Part shown: piece after piece, positions 47,272 through 55,283 of the stretch
Position numbering within the stretch: the first letter of the stretch is position 1
Layout: each line of letters opens with the position of its first letter
Assembly: GCF_000309385.1 (NCBI RefSeq)
Contig: NZ_JH976538.1
Location: 699,181-763,180, forward strand
Reading direction: 5' to 3'
Source of the DNA: Nodosilinea nodulosa PCC 7104
GTDB taxonomy: Bacteria; Cyanobacteriota; Cyanobacteriia; Phormidesmidales; Phormidesmidaceae
DNA length: 64,000 nt
Program-made: the position numbers and the translations under genes
The notes under the pieces: model-generated
Seen by the model: only the letters and a program-made list of their open reading frames with translations
Told to the model about the DNA's origin: nothing
The model's database searches: none

Positions 47272-47733
47272 ATGGCAACTTGTACCCATCTTCCTACCCA
47301 AGCGAAATGTGAAATCATTGGTGGATTTTCTGATGGTAAGAGAAGATATTACACCCTGAAAGAAATTGTTCAGGGTGATGGTTACGCCAGAACGTTTACA
47401 GCTGATGAGGAGGAAATCAAAAAAGATGAGCTGGCCCAGGTTTTGCCGTTTGCAAAGCCGGTCAGGGAGGAAGTCCAGGCCCAGCCTGAACCCGTCAACG
47501 AACCTGTAGTAGTTGAGGAAAAGAAAGACCCAGCCAAGGTCTATATCAACGACAAAAGCTTGACCAAAGAAGCCCTGGCCAATTCGGTCATTCAGGGAAT
47601 TGGGCCTATAACAGCAGGCCGAATTCTTACTTTGCGAGACAGCTTGCCAGATGGCAAGTTTACTGCTCTCGATCAAATTAAGACGATCAAAGGCATTAAC
47701 TGGGATGCCTATGCTGAGTCGATCGTGTTTTAG
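47272..47733 (+). CDS. Helix-hairpin-helix protein, 153 aa
   Basis: The C-terminal 60 residues have two helix-hairpin-helix-like turns (VIQGIGPITAGRILTLRDSL and TALDQIKTIKGINWDAYAES), a non-specific DNA-binding fold. The N-terminus is a small beta domain and the middle is a Glu/Val/Pro-rich acidic linker. In a head-gene context it could touch packaged DNA or act as a head-completion factor. Confidence 0.7.
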   Translation: MATCTHLPTQAKCEIIGGFSDGKRRYYTLKEIVQGDGYARTFTADEEEIKKDELAQVLPFAKPVREEVQAQPEPVNEPVVVEEKKDPAKVYINDKSLTKEALANSVIQGIGPITAGRILTLRDSLPDGKFTALDQIKTIKGINWDAYAESIVF

Positions 47734-47738
47734 GAATA

Positions 47739-47981
47739 GTGGCGATGGATAAGACAGTTTCCGGCAATTTCAATTTGAACTCGATGCCGAAAAGTATGTT
47801 GCTCTATCGCCACTACTACCAAGGCAATCCGATTCCGACCGTCTCCAATTACTTCAGATACGCTGGTGCATTTTCTGACTACGTGAAGTCTATTCCCTAT
47901 GCTCAGACAAAACGATTCTTCATCAAGGGAATGAAGGGGCCAAACTTACTAACCGCAGAAGAAGGAAAAATCCCGCTATGA
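47739..47981 (+). CDS. Small hypothetical protein, 80 aa
   Basis: Not recognised. Basic, Tyr/Phe/Lys-rich (MLLYRHYYQGNPIPTVSNYF). The start of the next gene overlaps its stop (ATGA). Probably a minor virion protein. Confidence 0.6.
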   Translation: MAMDKTVSGNFNLNSMPKSMLLYRHYYQGNPIPTVSNYFRYAGAFSDYVKSIPYAQTKRFFIKGMKGPNLLTAEEGKIPL

Positions 47982-48652
47982 TGCAGGCCGAACCAAAATA
48001 CTCTGGAATGCAGTATGCGGCCTGGAGGATGCTAACCCCGGCAGGTTTTGCCGATGCTGGCCAGGAGATGATCGACGGAGCCAAAGCCTATGCGGCCCGT
48101 GCAGGCAGCCAGCAGCTACCAGAGAGCTTCTACGAGGGAGCCAGGGCAGGAATTAACCTGCCGGGTTCCCAGCGGTTTCTAGGGGAGGCCAAGACCATCC
48201 CCGGAACACAGTTCGCCGGGTCAAAACTGGCCGATGCAGCTGAAGCCTCTACAGCCCTTCGTAGGGCAATCAATGTTATTCCCGGCCTAAACCTGCTCGG
48301 TGATGTTGCCGATGTTGGGGCAGCGATCGTCGGGGTGGCCAGGAAAGATAAGGTCAGGCAGGGGCAGGCCCGTGAGCTGGCCCAGGAAATGGCCCAGTCG
48401 GGGGTCAGCCTTGACCAGGCCATGCAGTACATCAATAGTGGACAAGGTGGCAGCCAACTGCAAAACCTGGCCGGGGACCAAACAGCAGGCGACTTTGGCA
48501 AGACGTTGGCCTACGGTGCATTCACCGGCTTGCCGTCGCTCAACCCGATCGCTGCCGTGGCTGGCCTGGTCGAGGCTGGTGATCTCCAGTGGGAGAAGCA
48601 TCGTCGGAATCAGATCTTCAAAGACGAGTTCATGAAAGCGCAGGGCCTATGA
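47978..48652 (+). CDS. Putative minor virion protein, 224 aa
   Basis: Helical, Ala/Gln/Gly-rich with two hydrophobic parts (INVIPGLNLLGDVADVGAAI; GAFTGLPSLNPIAAVAGLV). Ends with a basic segment. It shares ATGA with the next gene. Similar style to the ejection-like proteins at 32-35 kb. Confidence 0.65.
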   Translation: MMQAEPKYSGMQYAAWRMLTPAGFADAGQEMIDGAKAYAARAGSQQLPESFYEGARAGINLPGSQRFLGEAKTIPGTQFAGSKLADAAEASTALRRAINVIPGLNLLGDVADVGAAIVGVARKDKVRQGQARELAQEMAQSGVSLDQAMQYINSGQGGSQLQNLAGDQTAGDFGKTLAYGAFTGLPSLNPIAAVAGLVEAGDLQWEKHRRNQIFKDEFMKAQGL

Positions 48653-49020
48653 GTAAGATTGTGCAGGTTGGGACCAATCTACTTGTTGCAGGGGCAATTC
48701 TGGGGATGCTTCGAGGCCAGCGCAAAGAACTGGCAGAAGCGAAACGGCAGGGCTTGCAACTGGCCAAGAGTGGGTATTTCTCCACCCTGGACGATGCTCT
48801 TGCCTACTCTGAAGCAAATGGCGGCGATCTTCATCGTAAGTATGCCGGTCAGAGCTTGCTTGATTCTCTACAAAGTGGGGTTGGGGTTGGTGGTGTCGCA
48901 CTAACCAAAAACCCTATCGCTACGATTGCGATCGCAGGCCATCTAATCGACAGAGGCCGAGAAAAGAATGAACGGGCCGAAACATTCCGGCAGGCATTTG
49001 AAAGTAATTTACCGGGGTAG
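48649..49020 (+). CDS. Putative minor virion protein with membrane segment, 123 aa
   Basis: Start at 48649 (MSKIVQVGTNLLVAGAILGM) because the ATG overlaps the TGA of the previous gene; an in-frame start at 48589 would overlap more. An N-terminal hydrophobic segment and a second one (GVGGVALTKNPIATIAIAG) surround a helical charged part. Resembles the preceding protein in layout. Confidence 0.6.
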   Translation: MSKIVQVGTNLLVAGAILGMLRGQRKELAEAKRQGLQLAKSGYFSTLDDALAYSEANGGDLHRKYAGQSLLDSLQSGVGVGGVALTKNPIATIAIAGHLIDRGREKNERAETFRQAFESNLPG

Positions 49021-49023
49021 ATC

Positions 49024-49167
49024 ATGCTGAGATTCGCAGGCCAAGCCATCAAAAACAATCCGCTTAACATGATTGAACCTCAAGGCTCCTATCGTTATTT
49101 GTACGATGGCTCTGGCCTTGTACAAGGGTCGCCCTGGGCAAATGGTTATTCAACCTACGGGTATTAA
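49024..49167 (+). CDS. Small hypothetical protein, 47 aa
   Basis: ATG at 49024 just after the previous stop, TAA at 49165-49167 one base before the next ATG. The peptide (MLRFAGQAIKNNPLNMIEPQ, Tyr/Gly-rich tail) fills an otherwise empty gap in an operon with no other spaces. Not recognised. Confidence 0.6.
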   Translation: MLRFAGQAIKNNPLNMIEPQGSYRYLYDGSGLVQGSPWANGYSTYGY

Positions 49168-49168
49168 G

Positions 49169-49651
49169 ATGGTCGCTCTTTCTCAACACGATACAGACAG
49201 AGCCAAGTTCCATACTGGCATCGTCAATATTGTGACTATTTCGGCCCAGGATGTTTCTCGGCTGCTTGAGGCCTGCGCAAATATCGAAGGTAACTACGCT
49301 AAAGATCGAGTCATTGATCAGCTCGATCGATGCGATGCAATCTGGAAAAATACGGACATGACTCAGGAGCCAGCCAATGAAAAACGGCTGTACTCTGGGG
49401 ACGTAAACCGGACCGAAGTTTACTTTGCCCTGGGTGAGGCAATGCGTCTATGGAATGACGCCTATCTGAGAGAAACTGATCGTCTTTGTAAGCTGCTTGC
49501 CGTCCCGAACTATCACCGGGTTGACTTTGATCGATACCAATTTGAACGGTCTGGAGCGTCGTTCATCGAGGCTATTCCAGGCCCTAAAGATACGGCTGTC
49601 TACTCCTCAATCGGAGAGACAGCCTATCTTGGTGGGGCCTTTGGATTTTAG
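49169..49651 (+). CDS. Virion protein, paralogue of 52407-52889, 160 aa
   Basis: Start at MVALSQHD. It aligns over its length with the 160-residue product of 52407-52889: TQEPANEKRLYSGDVNR versus TEEPAGEKTLFVGDINR, then a W-x-YxL region and the shared RFER/QFER-x-GA-x5-IPGP-x-DT end. Both are helical, likely head-tail or tail components. The two copies bracket the leftward fibre group, so they represent a duplication or a rearrangement. Confidence 0.75.
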   Translation: MVALSQHDTDRAKFHTGIVNIVTISAQDVSRLLEACANIEGNYAKDRVIDQLDRCDAIWKNTDMTQEPANEKRLYSGDVNRTEVYFALGEAMRLWNDAYLRETDRLCKLLAVPNYHRVDFDRYQFERSGASFIEAIPGPKDTAVYSSIGETAYLGGAFGF

Positions 49652-49854
49652 GCCTCTTCAGTAAATGACTGGTGAGGTTCTTGAAGATGAGTCCCACCAC
49701 CCTGACGGCGATTAGGAAATGTGTCGCGTTTACTTGCAACTTCTTCGATTGCATTTGAAAGGCGATTTGCCGTCATGATCATAAAAATGGTCATCAGTCC
49801 CATCGGGACGGAAAAAATCAGTAAGACCAGGATAAGAGGGATAGCTTGCTGCAT
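49648..49854 (-). CDS. Small membrane protein, 68 aa
   Basis: MQQAIPLILVLLIFSVPMGL then MTIFMIMTANRL is one long or two short transmembrane segments, followed by a polar tail with Gly/His. Start at 49854 is 2 nt past the stop of the upstream gene. Size and layout are compatible with a holin or a spanin-like partner, not proven. Confidence 0.6.
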   Translation of the reverse strand: MQQAIPLILVLLIFSVPMGLMTIFMIMTANRLSNAIEEVASKRDTFPNRRQGGGTHLQEPHQSFTEEA

Positions 49855-49856
49855 AA

Positions 49857-50513
49857 TTAAAACCAAGGTTGCTCGGGGTTTGTGCGACTCACCCCCTCAG
49901 CAAGTCCTTGACTGTTTTCGATTCGCCAGTGGGGTTCGTAGACACAGAATAACCCTTCGTTCACTTCCGTTGATAGCTTCACTCGAAGGTGTTGATTATT
50001 CTCTACAAACCACTGAAATTTTTCTACCCAAAGAACGGTTCCTTTTGGGATTGGGACAAAAAGACCGTCAACTGGTTTAGTCTTCAATTTTGTTGTTTCT
50101 AGGGCAACAAAGCGATAGTTTCCCTTGAATTGAGCTATGTCTAAATCCAATTGCCCATTGGCATATTCAGCGCTAGGCAAGGCTTTAATCTGTTCAATGG
50201 ATGGCTCAGAAGATGCACTTGCTGTTGGCACTGATGCAGGGGCAACAGGAAATGTAGCAAGGGCAAGGTGGGGCATGTCTGGTGGGTCAGGAGGTAAGCC
50301 GGAAGTAGGTAGCTTTCCGATTGGCTCAATGTTGGGATTAAGCCGCCCCTTGTAGGCCGCAAACAGGCCTACTACCAGGCCGAACCATGATGCACCCTGG
50401 GCCTGTTGTGCAACACTTGCAGGCAAATATGGTGCCGAAGATTGAAGCAAGGCTGCGGCAGCGGTTGTAATAATTCCTTGAATGGTGGTAGAGCGAAGCT
50501 GAGATTTAGCCAT
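49857..50513 (-). CDS. Membrane-anchored protein, 218 aa, possible lysis role
   Basis: Two N-terminal hydrophobic helices (TIQGIITTAAAALLQSSAPY and ASWFGLVVGLFAAYKG) then a short GRLNPN turn, a Pro/Ser-rich linker (about 75-115) and a beta-rich C-terminal domain (NYRFVALETTKLKTKP to RIENSQG) with SH3-like pattern. It may be holin-like with an added wall- or protein-binding domain; the assignment is speculative. Leftward, last-but-one in the fibre group. Confidence 0.6.
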   Translation of the reverse strand: MAKSQLRSTTIQGIITTAAAALLQSSAPYLPASVAQQAQGASWFGLVVGLFAAYKGRLNPNIEPIGKLPTSGLPPDPPDMPHLALATFPVAPASVPTASASSEPSIEQIKALPSAEYANGQLDLDIAQFKGNYRFVALETTKLKTKPVDGLFVPIPKGTVLWVEKFQWFVENNQHLRVKLSTEVNEGLFCVYEPHWRIENSQGLAEGVSRTNPEQPWF

Positions 50514-50893
50514 TAAAGTTCCTCGGGCGAAGGGAAGTCAGTAGATGGTTTTAAGGTAATAGGAAGAAACACCAGGATAGAGGCAATTGCATAGTAGTTG
50601 TCGGTACTTTCCATGCAATCTGTCAACAAGTCAGCACTTAGCCACAGCTCTCCATTGATATCTGTGATAGGAGCAATATTCATTGGTCCTGATAGCAATG
50701 CTCTCATTTGTGCTACTTGATCTTCGGACACTGGCAGCCAGTGATTGCGTAGCAGCTCTTGCTGCTCAGATGTGAACGGGCCATCAGGCCGAAGGGTTTC
50801 GCGCAATAGCGATTGCTGGTCGGCAGTCAGACTGACCCAGGCAATCGGATTGGCATCAAGTAGTTGCTTTAGCTCTAGCTGTTCAGGGGTCAT
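50513..50893 (-). CDS. Hypothetical protein, 126 aa
   Basis: Gln/Leu/Glu-rich helical N-terminus with repeated (T)P-E/DQ-x-L-L patterns (LTADQQSLLRETL; TSEQQELLRNHW), then a hydrophobic segment (YYAIASILVFLPITL). Coupled by ATGA to the upstream fibre-like gene. Could be a fibre chaperone or assembly factor; not recognised. Confidence 0.6.
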   Translation of the reverse strand: MTPEQLELKQLLDANPIAWVSLTADQQSLLRETLRPDGPFTSEQQELLRNHWLPVSEDQVAQMRALLSGPMNIAPITDINGELWLSADLLTDCMESTDNYYAIASILVFLPITLKPSTDFPSPEEL

Positions 50894-51738
50894 AGCGTAG
50901 CCAGGTCTGCGGCGAGAGTATTGAGGGACGATCGCATGTTGGCAAGATTAACGGCTTCACCAACCGAATAAAAGAGAATGCGATTGGTTCCAAATAAAAC
51001 TGGATCACCATCGCCAGCATCAGCGTTATTGCGGCCTAGCAAAAACGTCCGACGACTTGCAGCAGTAGTGGAATTTAAGGCAGCCGTAACAACAGAACCC
51101 GTTGCTTCCAGGTAATCAAGCTGAGTCCCATTACTTCGGCTATGTCCATAAAAACCAACCCCAGGGCCGGTGCCTCCTACTGTTGAACCCGTGCTACGAC
51201 TTCTGAATTGAGATACACCGGAAAAAACTAAGTTATGGCTGGTAGGGTTGGCCCATCCTGCACAAATTACACTTCTTTCGCCACCTGTTCCAGTTGCAGC
51301 AAGCTGCGATATGTACGCAACTTGATGGTAGCTATTTTGAGGGTCAGCGTCACTTTGACGATTTAGTTCAACGTATTTACTGATGCCATTTCCCTTTAAG
51401 CCACCTGAGCGACTGCGATCACCTGAAACAAATCCAAAGTTTGTAGGTGACGGCATAGCAACTGTCATTGGCACTAGGGAACCTGCCAATGTTCGCGCAC
51501 CAGCTAAAATGCAGGCTGACTTCAGAGCTAAAAAATTACTGTATGCCTTCAGGGAAATGAAGAACTTATCATAAGCCTGCCTAACTATGTTCTCAAGATT
51601 TTGTCCGTCAGCAGCTTCAACACGAGCAATATAGCTAGCGGCATCAACATCTATTGGAATATAAAGAGTCGGCTTCTGTGATATTACAGAAATTGGTATA
51701 TGTCCTAGGCTTAGTCCGACCACACTTAAATGCTCCAT
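50890..51738 (-). CDS. Putative tail fibre / receptor-binding protein, 282 aa
   Basis: A short N-terminal beta region, helix (ENIVRQAYDKFFISLKAYSN), then a Gly/Ser-rich beta sandwich with GFVSGDRSRSGGLKGNGISK, YVELNRQSDADPQNSYHQVA and VGFYGHSRSNGTQLDYLEAT. The GLKGxGxxKYVxxNR and later lectin-like strands are typical of phage fibre tips. It overlaps the next upstream gene by 13 nt. Confidence 0.7.
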   Translation of the reverse strand: MEHLSVVGLSLGHIPISVISQKPTLYIPIDVDAASYIARVEAADGQNLENIVRQAYDKFFISLKAYSNFLALKSACILAGARTLAGSLVPMTVAMPSPTNFGFVSGDRSRSGGLKGNGISKYVELNRQSDADPQNSYHQVAYISQLAATGTGGERSVICAGWANPTSHNLVFSGVSQFRSRSTGSTVGGTGPGVGFYGHSRSNGTQLDYLEATGSVVTAALNSTTAASRRTFLLGRNNADAGDGDPVLFGTNRILFYSVGEAVNLANMRSSLNTLAADLATL

Positions 51739-52241
51739 TCAATAGCAGTGCCATTGACCGTAAAACTGTCACTGGTACTAATATTTGCGGGATCACGAAA
51801 TCTGATAATTTGCCCAGCCTTTAGAAATAAAGGTGGTAGCGGGACCAGAAGATAATCGCTGTTAACGCCACCAAAAGCAGACTCATAGGGAGCACCAGCT
51901 GCAAAGGCATACTCACGGGTCTGAGAAGCCGCTTGACTAACGCCTGAGCGTTGACTGCAAAGAACGACACCGCTACTGGTTTCGTAAGTAAGTCTCAGCC
52001 CACGATTCCCAGCAGTGGCACTACTTACATAGCTCAGGCGAAAAGCTTGCACTTGCCAGATCTTGTTGGCAGGGACCGTAAAGGTGCGGTTATTGTTTGC
52101 CCCTCCAGTGTTGGCATTAAGCAGCTCAACAGGAGTGCCAATAAAAGGAGTTGAGCTACTGGGTTGCTGAAAAGCACCATTAGCATCAACTCTTACGCCA
52201 GTCCAAGTCCCATCAGGCAGTTGCCCGTAAAGTCTGCCCAT
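51726..52241 (-). CDS. Putative tail structural/fibre protein, 171 aa
   Basis: N-terminus MGRLYGQLPDGTWTGVRVDA has a turn-rich beta pattern. A beta-sandwich follows (TFTVPANKIWQVQAFRLSYV to FLKAGQIIRFRDPANI), as in carbohydrate-binding or baseplate-attached domains. First gene of the leftward fibre group, with the operator-like AGTTAGAACT 40 nt upstream. Confidence 0.65.
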   Translation of the reverse strand: MGRLYGQLPDGTWTGVRVDANGAFQQPSSSTPFIGTPVELLNANTGGANNNRTFTVPANKIWQVQAFRLSYVSSATAGNRGLRLTYETSSGVVLCSQRSGVSQAASQTREYAFAAGAPYESAFGGVNSDYLLVPLPPLFLKAGQIIRFRDPANISTSDSFTVNGTAIEWSI

Positions 52242-52280
52242 ATTGAGCCTCGCAGTTTATTCGATTCTACCGATCTTCTC

Positions 52281-52290
52281 AGTTAGAACT
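52281..52290. promoter_or_regulatory. Operator-like palindrome AGTTAGAACT
   Basis: ARTT-NN-AACT family member between divergent fibre (-) and virion (+) genes. Confidence 0.45.
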
Positions 52291-52318
52291 ACAATTAATC
52301 AATTCAATGTGTCGGATC

Positions 52319-52444
52319 ATGAAAAAACGACCTAGTATTATTCGTAAGCGAAAGCCTCTGCCGCTAAAGGCTAAAATTGCAATTGCAATAATTAAAGAGT
52401 TGCAGGGTGACTCAACTAAGCGAAATCGAGAAAAGCAAAATTAG
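52319..52444 (+). CDS. Small very basic protein, 41 aa
   Basis: ATG at 52319-52321, TAG at 52442-52444. The product MKKRPSIIRKRKPLPLKAKI then AIAIIKELQG is strongly basic. It overlaps the GTG start of the next gene by 38 nt in another frame. Could be a coupling leader or a real small virion protein. Confidence 0.4.
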   Translation: MKKRPSIIRKRKPLPLKAKIAIAIIKELQGDSTKRNREKQN

Positions 52445-52889
52445 GTTTCACCTGGGCTATGCCTCCTATTCCGGCATTCCGGCCCAGGATGTTGGTCAGC
52501 TCGAAGAGGCTCTTAATGAGGTTTGGAGCAAGACCATCTACGGGTATATCCTGCAACAGATTGAAATTTGTGAGTCGGCCTGGGCCAAAACAAATCAGAC
52601 CGAAGAACCAGCCGGTGAAAAGACGTTGTTTGTTGGTGATATCAACCGCTCTAACCTCAAGTGGGACTTAGCCAAAGGTACTCGGCAGTGGAACCAATAC
52701 TATCTGGATAAGTGCGATGACCTGGCCCTGACACTCCACGTTTTCAACTACCGGAACCAAGAGGTTAGAAGTCAGCGGTTTGAACGCTGGGGGGCAGTCT
52801 ATTTGCAATCAATTCCCGGCCCTGCCGATACGTCGATCGCTGATCATGTTGTGATCGGCAATCTATTGTCTTCATCATTTGGATGGTAA
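52407..52889 (+). CDS. Virion protein, paralogue of 49169-49651, 160 aa
   Basis: Starts at GTG (52407). Shares length and several motifs with 49169-49651 (EPAGEKTLFVGDINR, RFERWGAVYLQSIPGPADTS). Its N-terminus differs. Followed by 52892-53362 in the same operon, so the pair is probably part of a head-tail connector or tail (inference). Confidence 0.7.
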   Translation: MTQLSEIEKSKIRFHLGYASYSGIPAQDVGQLEEALNEVWSKTIYGYILQQIEICESAWAKTNQTEEPAGEKTLFVGDINRSNLKWDLAKGTRQWNQYYLDKCDDLALTLHVFNYRNQEVRSQRFERWGAVYLQSIPGPADTSIADHVVIGNLLSSSFGW

Positions 52890-52891
52890 TC

Positions 52892-53362
52892 ATGAGCCAA
52901 AATACGCAGCCGATCTATACCAAGACTCCACTGACAGGGATGGTTCTGCTGACAAACCAGACAGCTGGCCGAGATCCTGGGTCCGCAAACCTGCCCCTCT
53001 TGGTAGAGGGCAGTGCGTCAGGTGCCCTTATTGAGTGCATTCGGGTTGTCTTCTTGGGCAACGAAGCAGACCCCTTCGAGGTTCGGTTGTATCGGAAGAA
53101 GGCTGATCAAACCTCGGCCCAGTTATTTGCGGTGCTGCCGATCAACACGGTCGTTGACCTGGGCGACAAAACCAGTGGAGAAGTGACCTGGGCAAACCTG
53201 GCCACCGCAAAATTCAGCGCTGATTTTGAACTGCCGCCGATCTTAATGGGAACCGACAAAACAGCTCTGCGGCTCGAACCCTACGAGAATCTGTATCTGG
53301 GCGTCAGCTCAGCGCTGACCAATGGGGTGAACGTCTTTGCCATAGGTGGGCAGTACGAATAA
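52892..53362 (+). CDS. Putative tail/virion protein, 156 aa
   Basis: Start at 52892 (MSQNTQPIYTKTPL) or 52883 in frame. Beta-rich (MVLLTNQTAGRDPGSANLPL; PFEVRLYRKKADQTSAQLFA), no signal peptide, no enzyme motif. Ends on the first base of the next ATG. Typical of a small baseplate/tail-tip or fibre-attachment protein. Confidence 0.65.
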   Translation: MSQNTQPIYTKTPLTGMVLLTNQTAGRDPGSANLPLLVEGSASGALIECIRVVFLGNEADPFEVRLYRKKADQTSAQLFAVLPINTVVDLGDKTSGEVTWANLATAKFSADFELPPILMGTDKTALRLEPYENLYLGVSSALTNGVNVFAIGGQYE

Positions 53363-54990
53363 TGGTCCGGCGCAAAAGTCGAAAGGGTGGTTTTGGCTGG
53401 AAAGAGGAAAAGTCGTGGAACCAGTCAAAGCCGCATTCCGACAAAACAGAATCATCGGCCTACTCCCCAAAGGTGCCGGGGGCGAGGCCTCGATCGCCTA
53501 AAGTTTGGTGCTCACCAGATGGTGTAGACGACCTGAAGCCTGGGCGCAGGCGGGGCAGGCCCTATGGGTCTAAACCCATCTACGACGAGACGGACACCTA
53601 CAACTATCAGTCAGAGTATGCACGGTACGAGAAGGCCTTGCAGCTCAAGCCAGAGCTAAAGATTGGTGGCCTGTTTTTCTACAAGGCCAGTCGGGATTGC
53701 AACTTCCATGTGGTCATCTCACCAGATGTCACCTACGAGGAATTGCGGGATAACTGGAACCAGATCCCGCCCGAGTTTTCGATCATCGCACCACCGGAGT
53801 TCTGGGCCAATTTTCCAAGGCCCCAGTCTCCAACGCCTGGTGAGCCACTGTTCCCGAGCAGGCCAGTCTTCACAAATTCAGGTGACGATGAGCCAATGCC
53901 GGTCTACGGCTGCACGGACCCAGAGGCAGAGAACTACAATCCGGAGGCAGAAATAGACGACGGCAGCTGCATCCTGCCCAATGCCGGTTGCACCGATCCC
54001 ACCGCTGAAAATTACGACCCTACAGCAACCTATGACGATGGCTCCTGTGTCTATCCCGAGGATGATGAGGACCAACCGGAAGATCCAACAGAGCCAGCAA
54101 ATTGCTACCTTGCGCCAAAGTACGATAGCCGCTGGGTGTCGGTCAGCCGAGAGCAGGCCGAATCTGGCCAGGGTTGCCCAATCGGCTACACCAACAATGG
54201 GTATGCTCAGATCGGCAATAACTTTCAGGTGCTCTGCACGTTCGAGCAGACAGAAGCAGAAAGCTTTCAGCGGTTCTGGTATAAACCTGCCGGTGGGGAC
54301 TGGGTGGCTGTAGATGGCAACAATACAGCCTGCTGGCACGAAGATAGCGAGGAGCTACGAATTACCGGGGACGTTACCCTAACGGTGCCTGGGCCTCGGC
54401 CTGATGTGGCATCAGCCTGCGGCAAGCCTGACGCTGGCCAGCCTGCCCCGCTTTGCCCTGCTGCTACGCCTGGGTGGTTTTGCTCGGATGGGGTTTGTGA
54501 ATACTCCGAGACAGATGGCGTCTACGCCACACAGGAGGAATGTGAGGCGGCCAGGGTGCCGGTCTATGGTCCCCCTCCATTTACCGGGGGCCAGTGCCCA
54601 CCCCCGGCTCAATATGCAGTGAGCTATGAGATCAGGTCCAGAACGTCATTTTCAATCAACTGTGGAGGTTGGGGAGACTGGCGGCCTCAATCGGGAGTTA
54701 TCCCTTCCCAGATTTTGTATGGTCCGATCGGCTATCCGGTTCAACAAACATTCCCGTTCCCTGGAAGTTTTAGCGATATGGGTGTTCAGTATGTGTTGTC
54801 TGCCCATGATTCGGCTGGCAACCCAATTTCGGTTGCCTTGAATTTAGATGGGGCCGGGGGACGAACTTACTGGTCAGGCTGTGGAGTGTCCTATGAGTTC
54901 AGGAACTTCCAGGTGACTAGAATTGATGGTATGGGGCCAGATGACTGCGGTGATCCACAAGGCCCACTCGAAGGTTATGAATGCCCATGA
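53362..54990 (+). CDS. Adhesin-like tail fibre protein with TSP3-type repeats, 542 aa
   Basis: Basic N-terminus, then at about 180-240 two copies of the Ca-binding pattern YGCTDPEAENYNPEAEIDDG-SC and GCTDPTAENYDPTATYDDG-SC (GCTDPxAxNYxPxAxxDDGSC), followed by an acidic linker. The rest is Cys/Pro/Gly-rich (CPPPAQYAVSYEIRSRTSFS) with many disulfide-type Cys. This repeat is common in extracellular adhesins and in fibre proteins of aquatic phages. Likely host-contact protein at the tail. Confidence 0.75.
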   Translation: MVRRKSRKGGFGWKEEKSWNQSKPHSDKTESSAYSPKVPGARPRSPKVWCSPDGVDDLKPGRRRGRPYGSKPIYDETDTYNYQSEYARYEKALQLKPELKIGGLFFYKASRDCNFHVVISPDVTYEELRDNWNQIPPEFSIIAPPEFWANFPRPQSPTPGEPLFPSRPVFTNSGDDEPMPVYGCTDPEAENYNPEAEIDDGSCILPNAGCTDPTAENYDPTATYDDGSCVYPEDDEDQPEDPTEPANCYLAPKYDSRWVSVSREQAESGQGCPIGYTNNGYAQIGNNFQVLCTFEQTEAESFQRFWYKPAGGDWVAVDGNNTACWHEDSEELRITGDVTLTVPGPRPDVASACGKPDAGQPAPLCPAATPGWFCSDGVCEYSETDGVYATQEECEAARVPVYGPPPFTGGQCPPPAQYAVSYEIRSRTSFSINCGGWGDWRPQSGVIPSQILYGPIGYPVQQTFPFPGSFSDMGVQYVLSAHDSAGNPISVALNLDGAGGRTYWSGCGVSYEFRNFQVTRIDGMGPDDCGDPQGPLEGYECP

Positions 54991-55283
54991 GCACTCCTAG
55001 ACGCTGGCTATGTTCCTGCCCAGACCATTCAGAACGGTTGCATAAGTTGAGCAACCTAAGCAAGACATGGGCTAATCCTGTGCGCGATTGGTCGGCCTCG
55101 AAGGCCGGAGCAAAGAACGACTGCAAGCACATCATGAGCTCAAAGATATCGACTGGAATAACGCTGCCGTCGTTTTCGGATCAGCCGGTCGATCGTAAAA
55201 AAGTCTTGGCCCCTGGGGAGGCTAGAGCCAGGAGCCAAGGCCAGTCTTTTACGTTCAAGTCATTCCGTGGGTTTAGCAAATAG
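54987..55283 (+). CDS. Small SWIM-like Cys/His protein, 98 aa
   Basis: ATG overlaps the TGA of the adhesin gene (ATGA). The sequence WLCSCPDHSERLH, then AKNDCKHIM, gives a C-x-C...C-x-H pattern as in SWIM zinc fingers; similar CxC...CKH proteins follow phage fibre genes. The last about 25 codons read through the terminator hairpin at 55204-55238. Confidence 0.6.
   Translation: MSTPRRWLCSCPDHSERLHKLSNLSKTWANPVRDWSASKAGAKNDCKHIMSSKISTGITLPSFSDQPVDRKKVLAPGEARARSQGQSFTFKSFRGFSK
55195..55245. terminator. Bidirectional terminator between convergent blocks
   Basis: Stem CTTGGCCCCTGG (55204-55215) pairs with CCAGGAGCCAAG (55227-55238) with one mismatch. T runs lie on both sides: TTTTTTA on the - strand side and CTTTTA on the + side. 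It ends the leftward Dam-DUF1643 transcript and the rightward adhesin unit. Confidence 0.7.
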
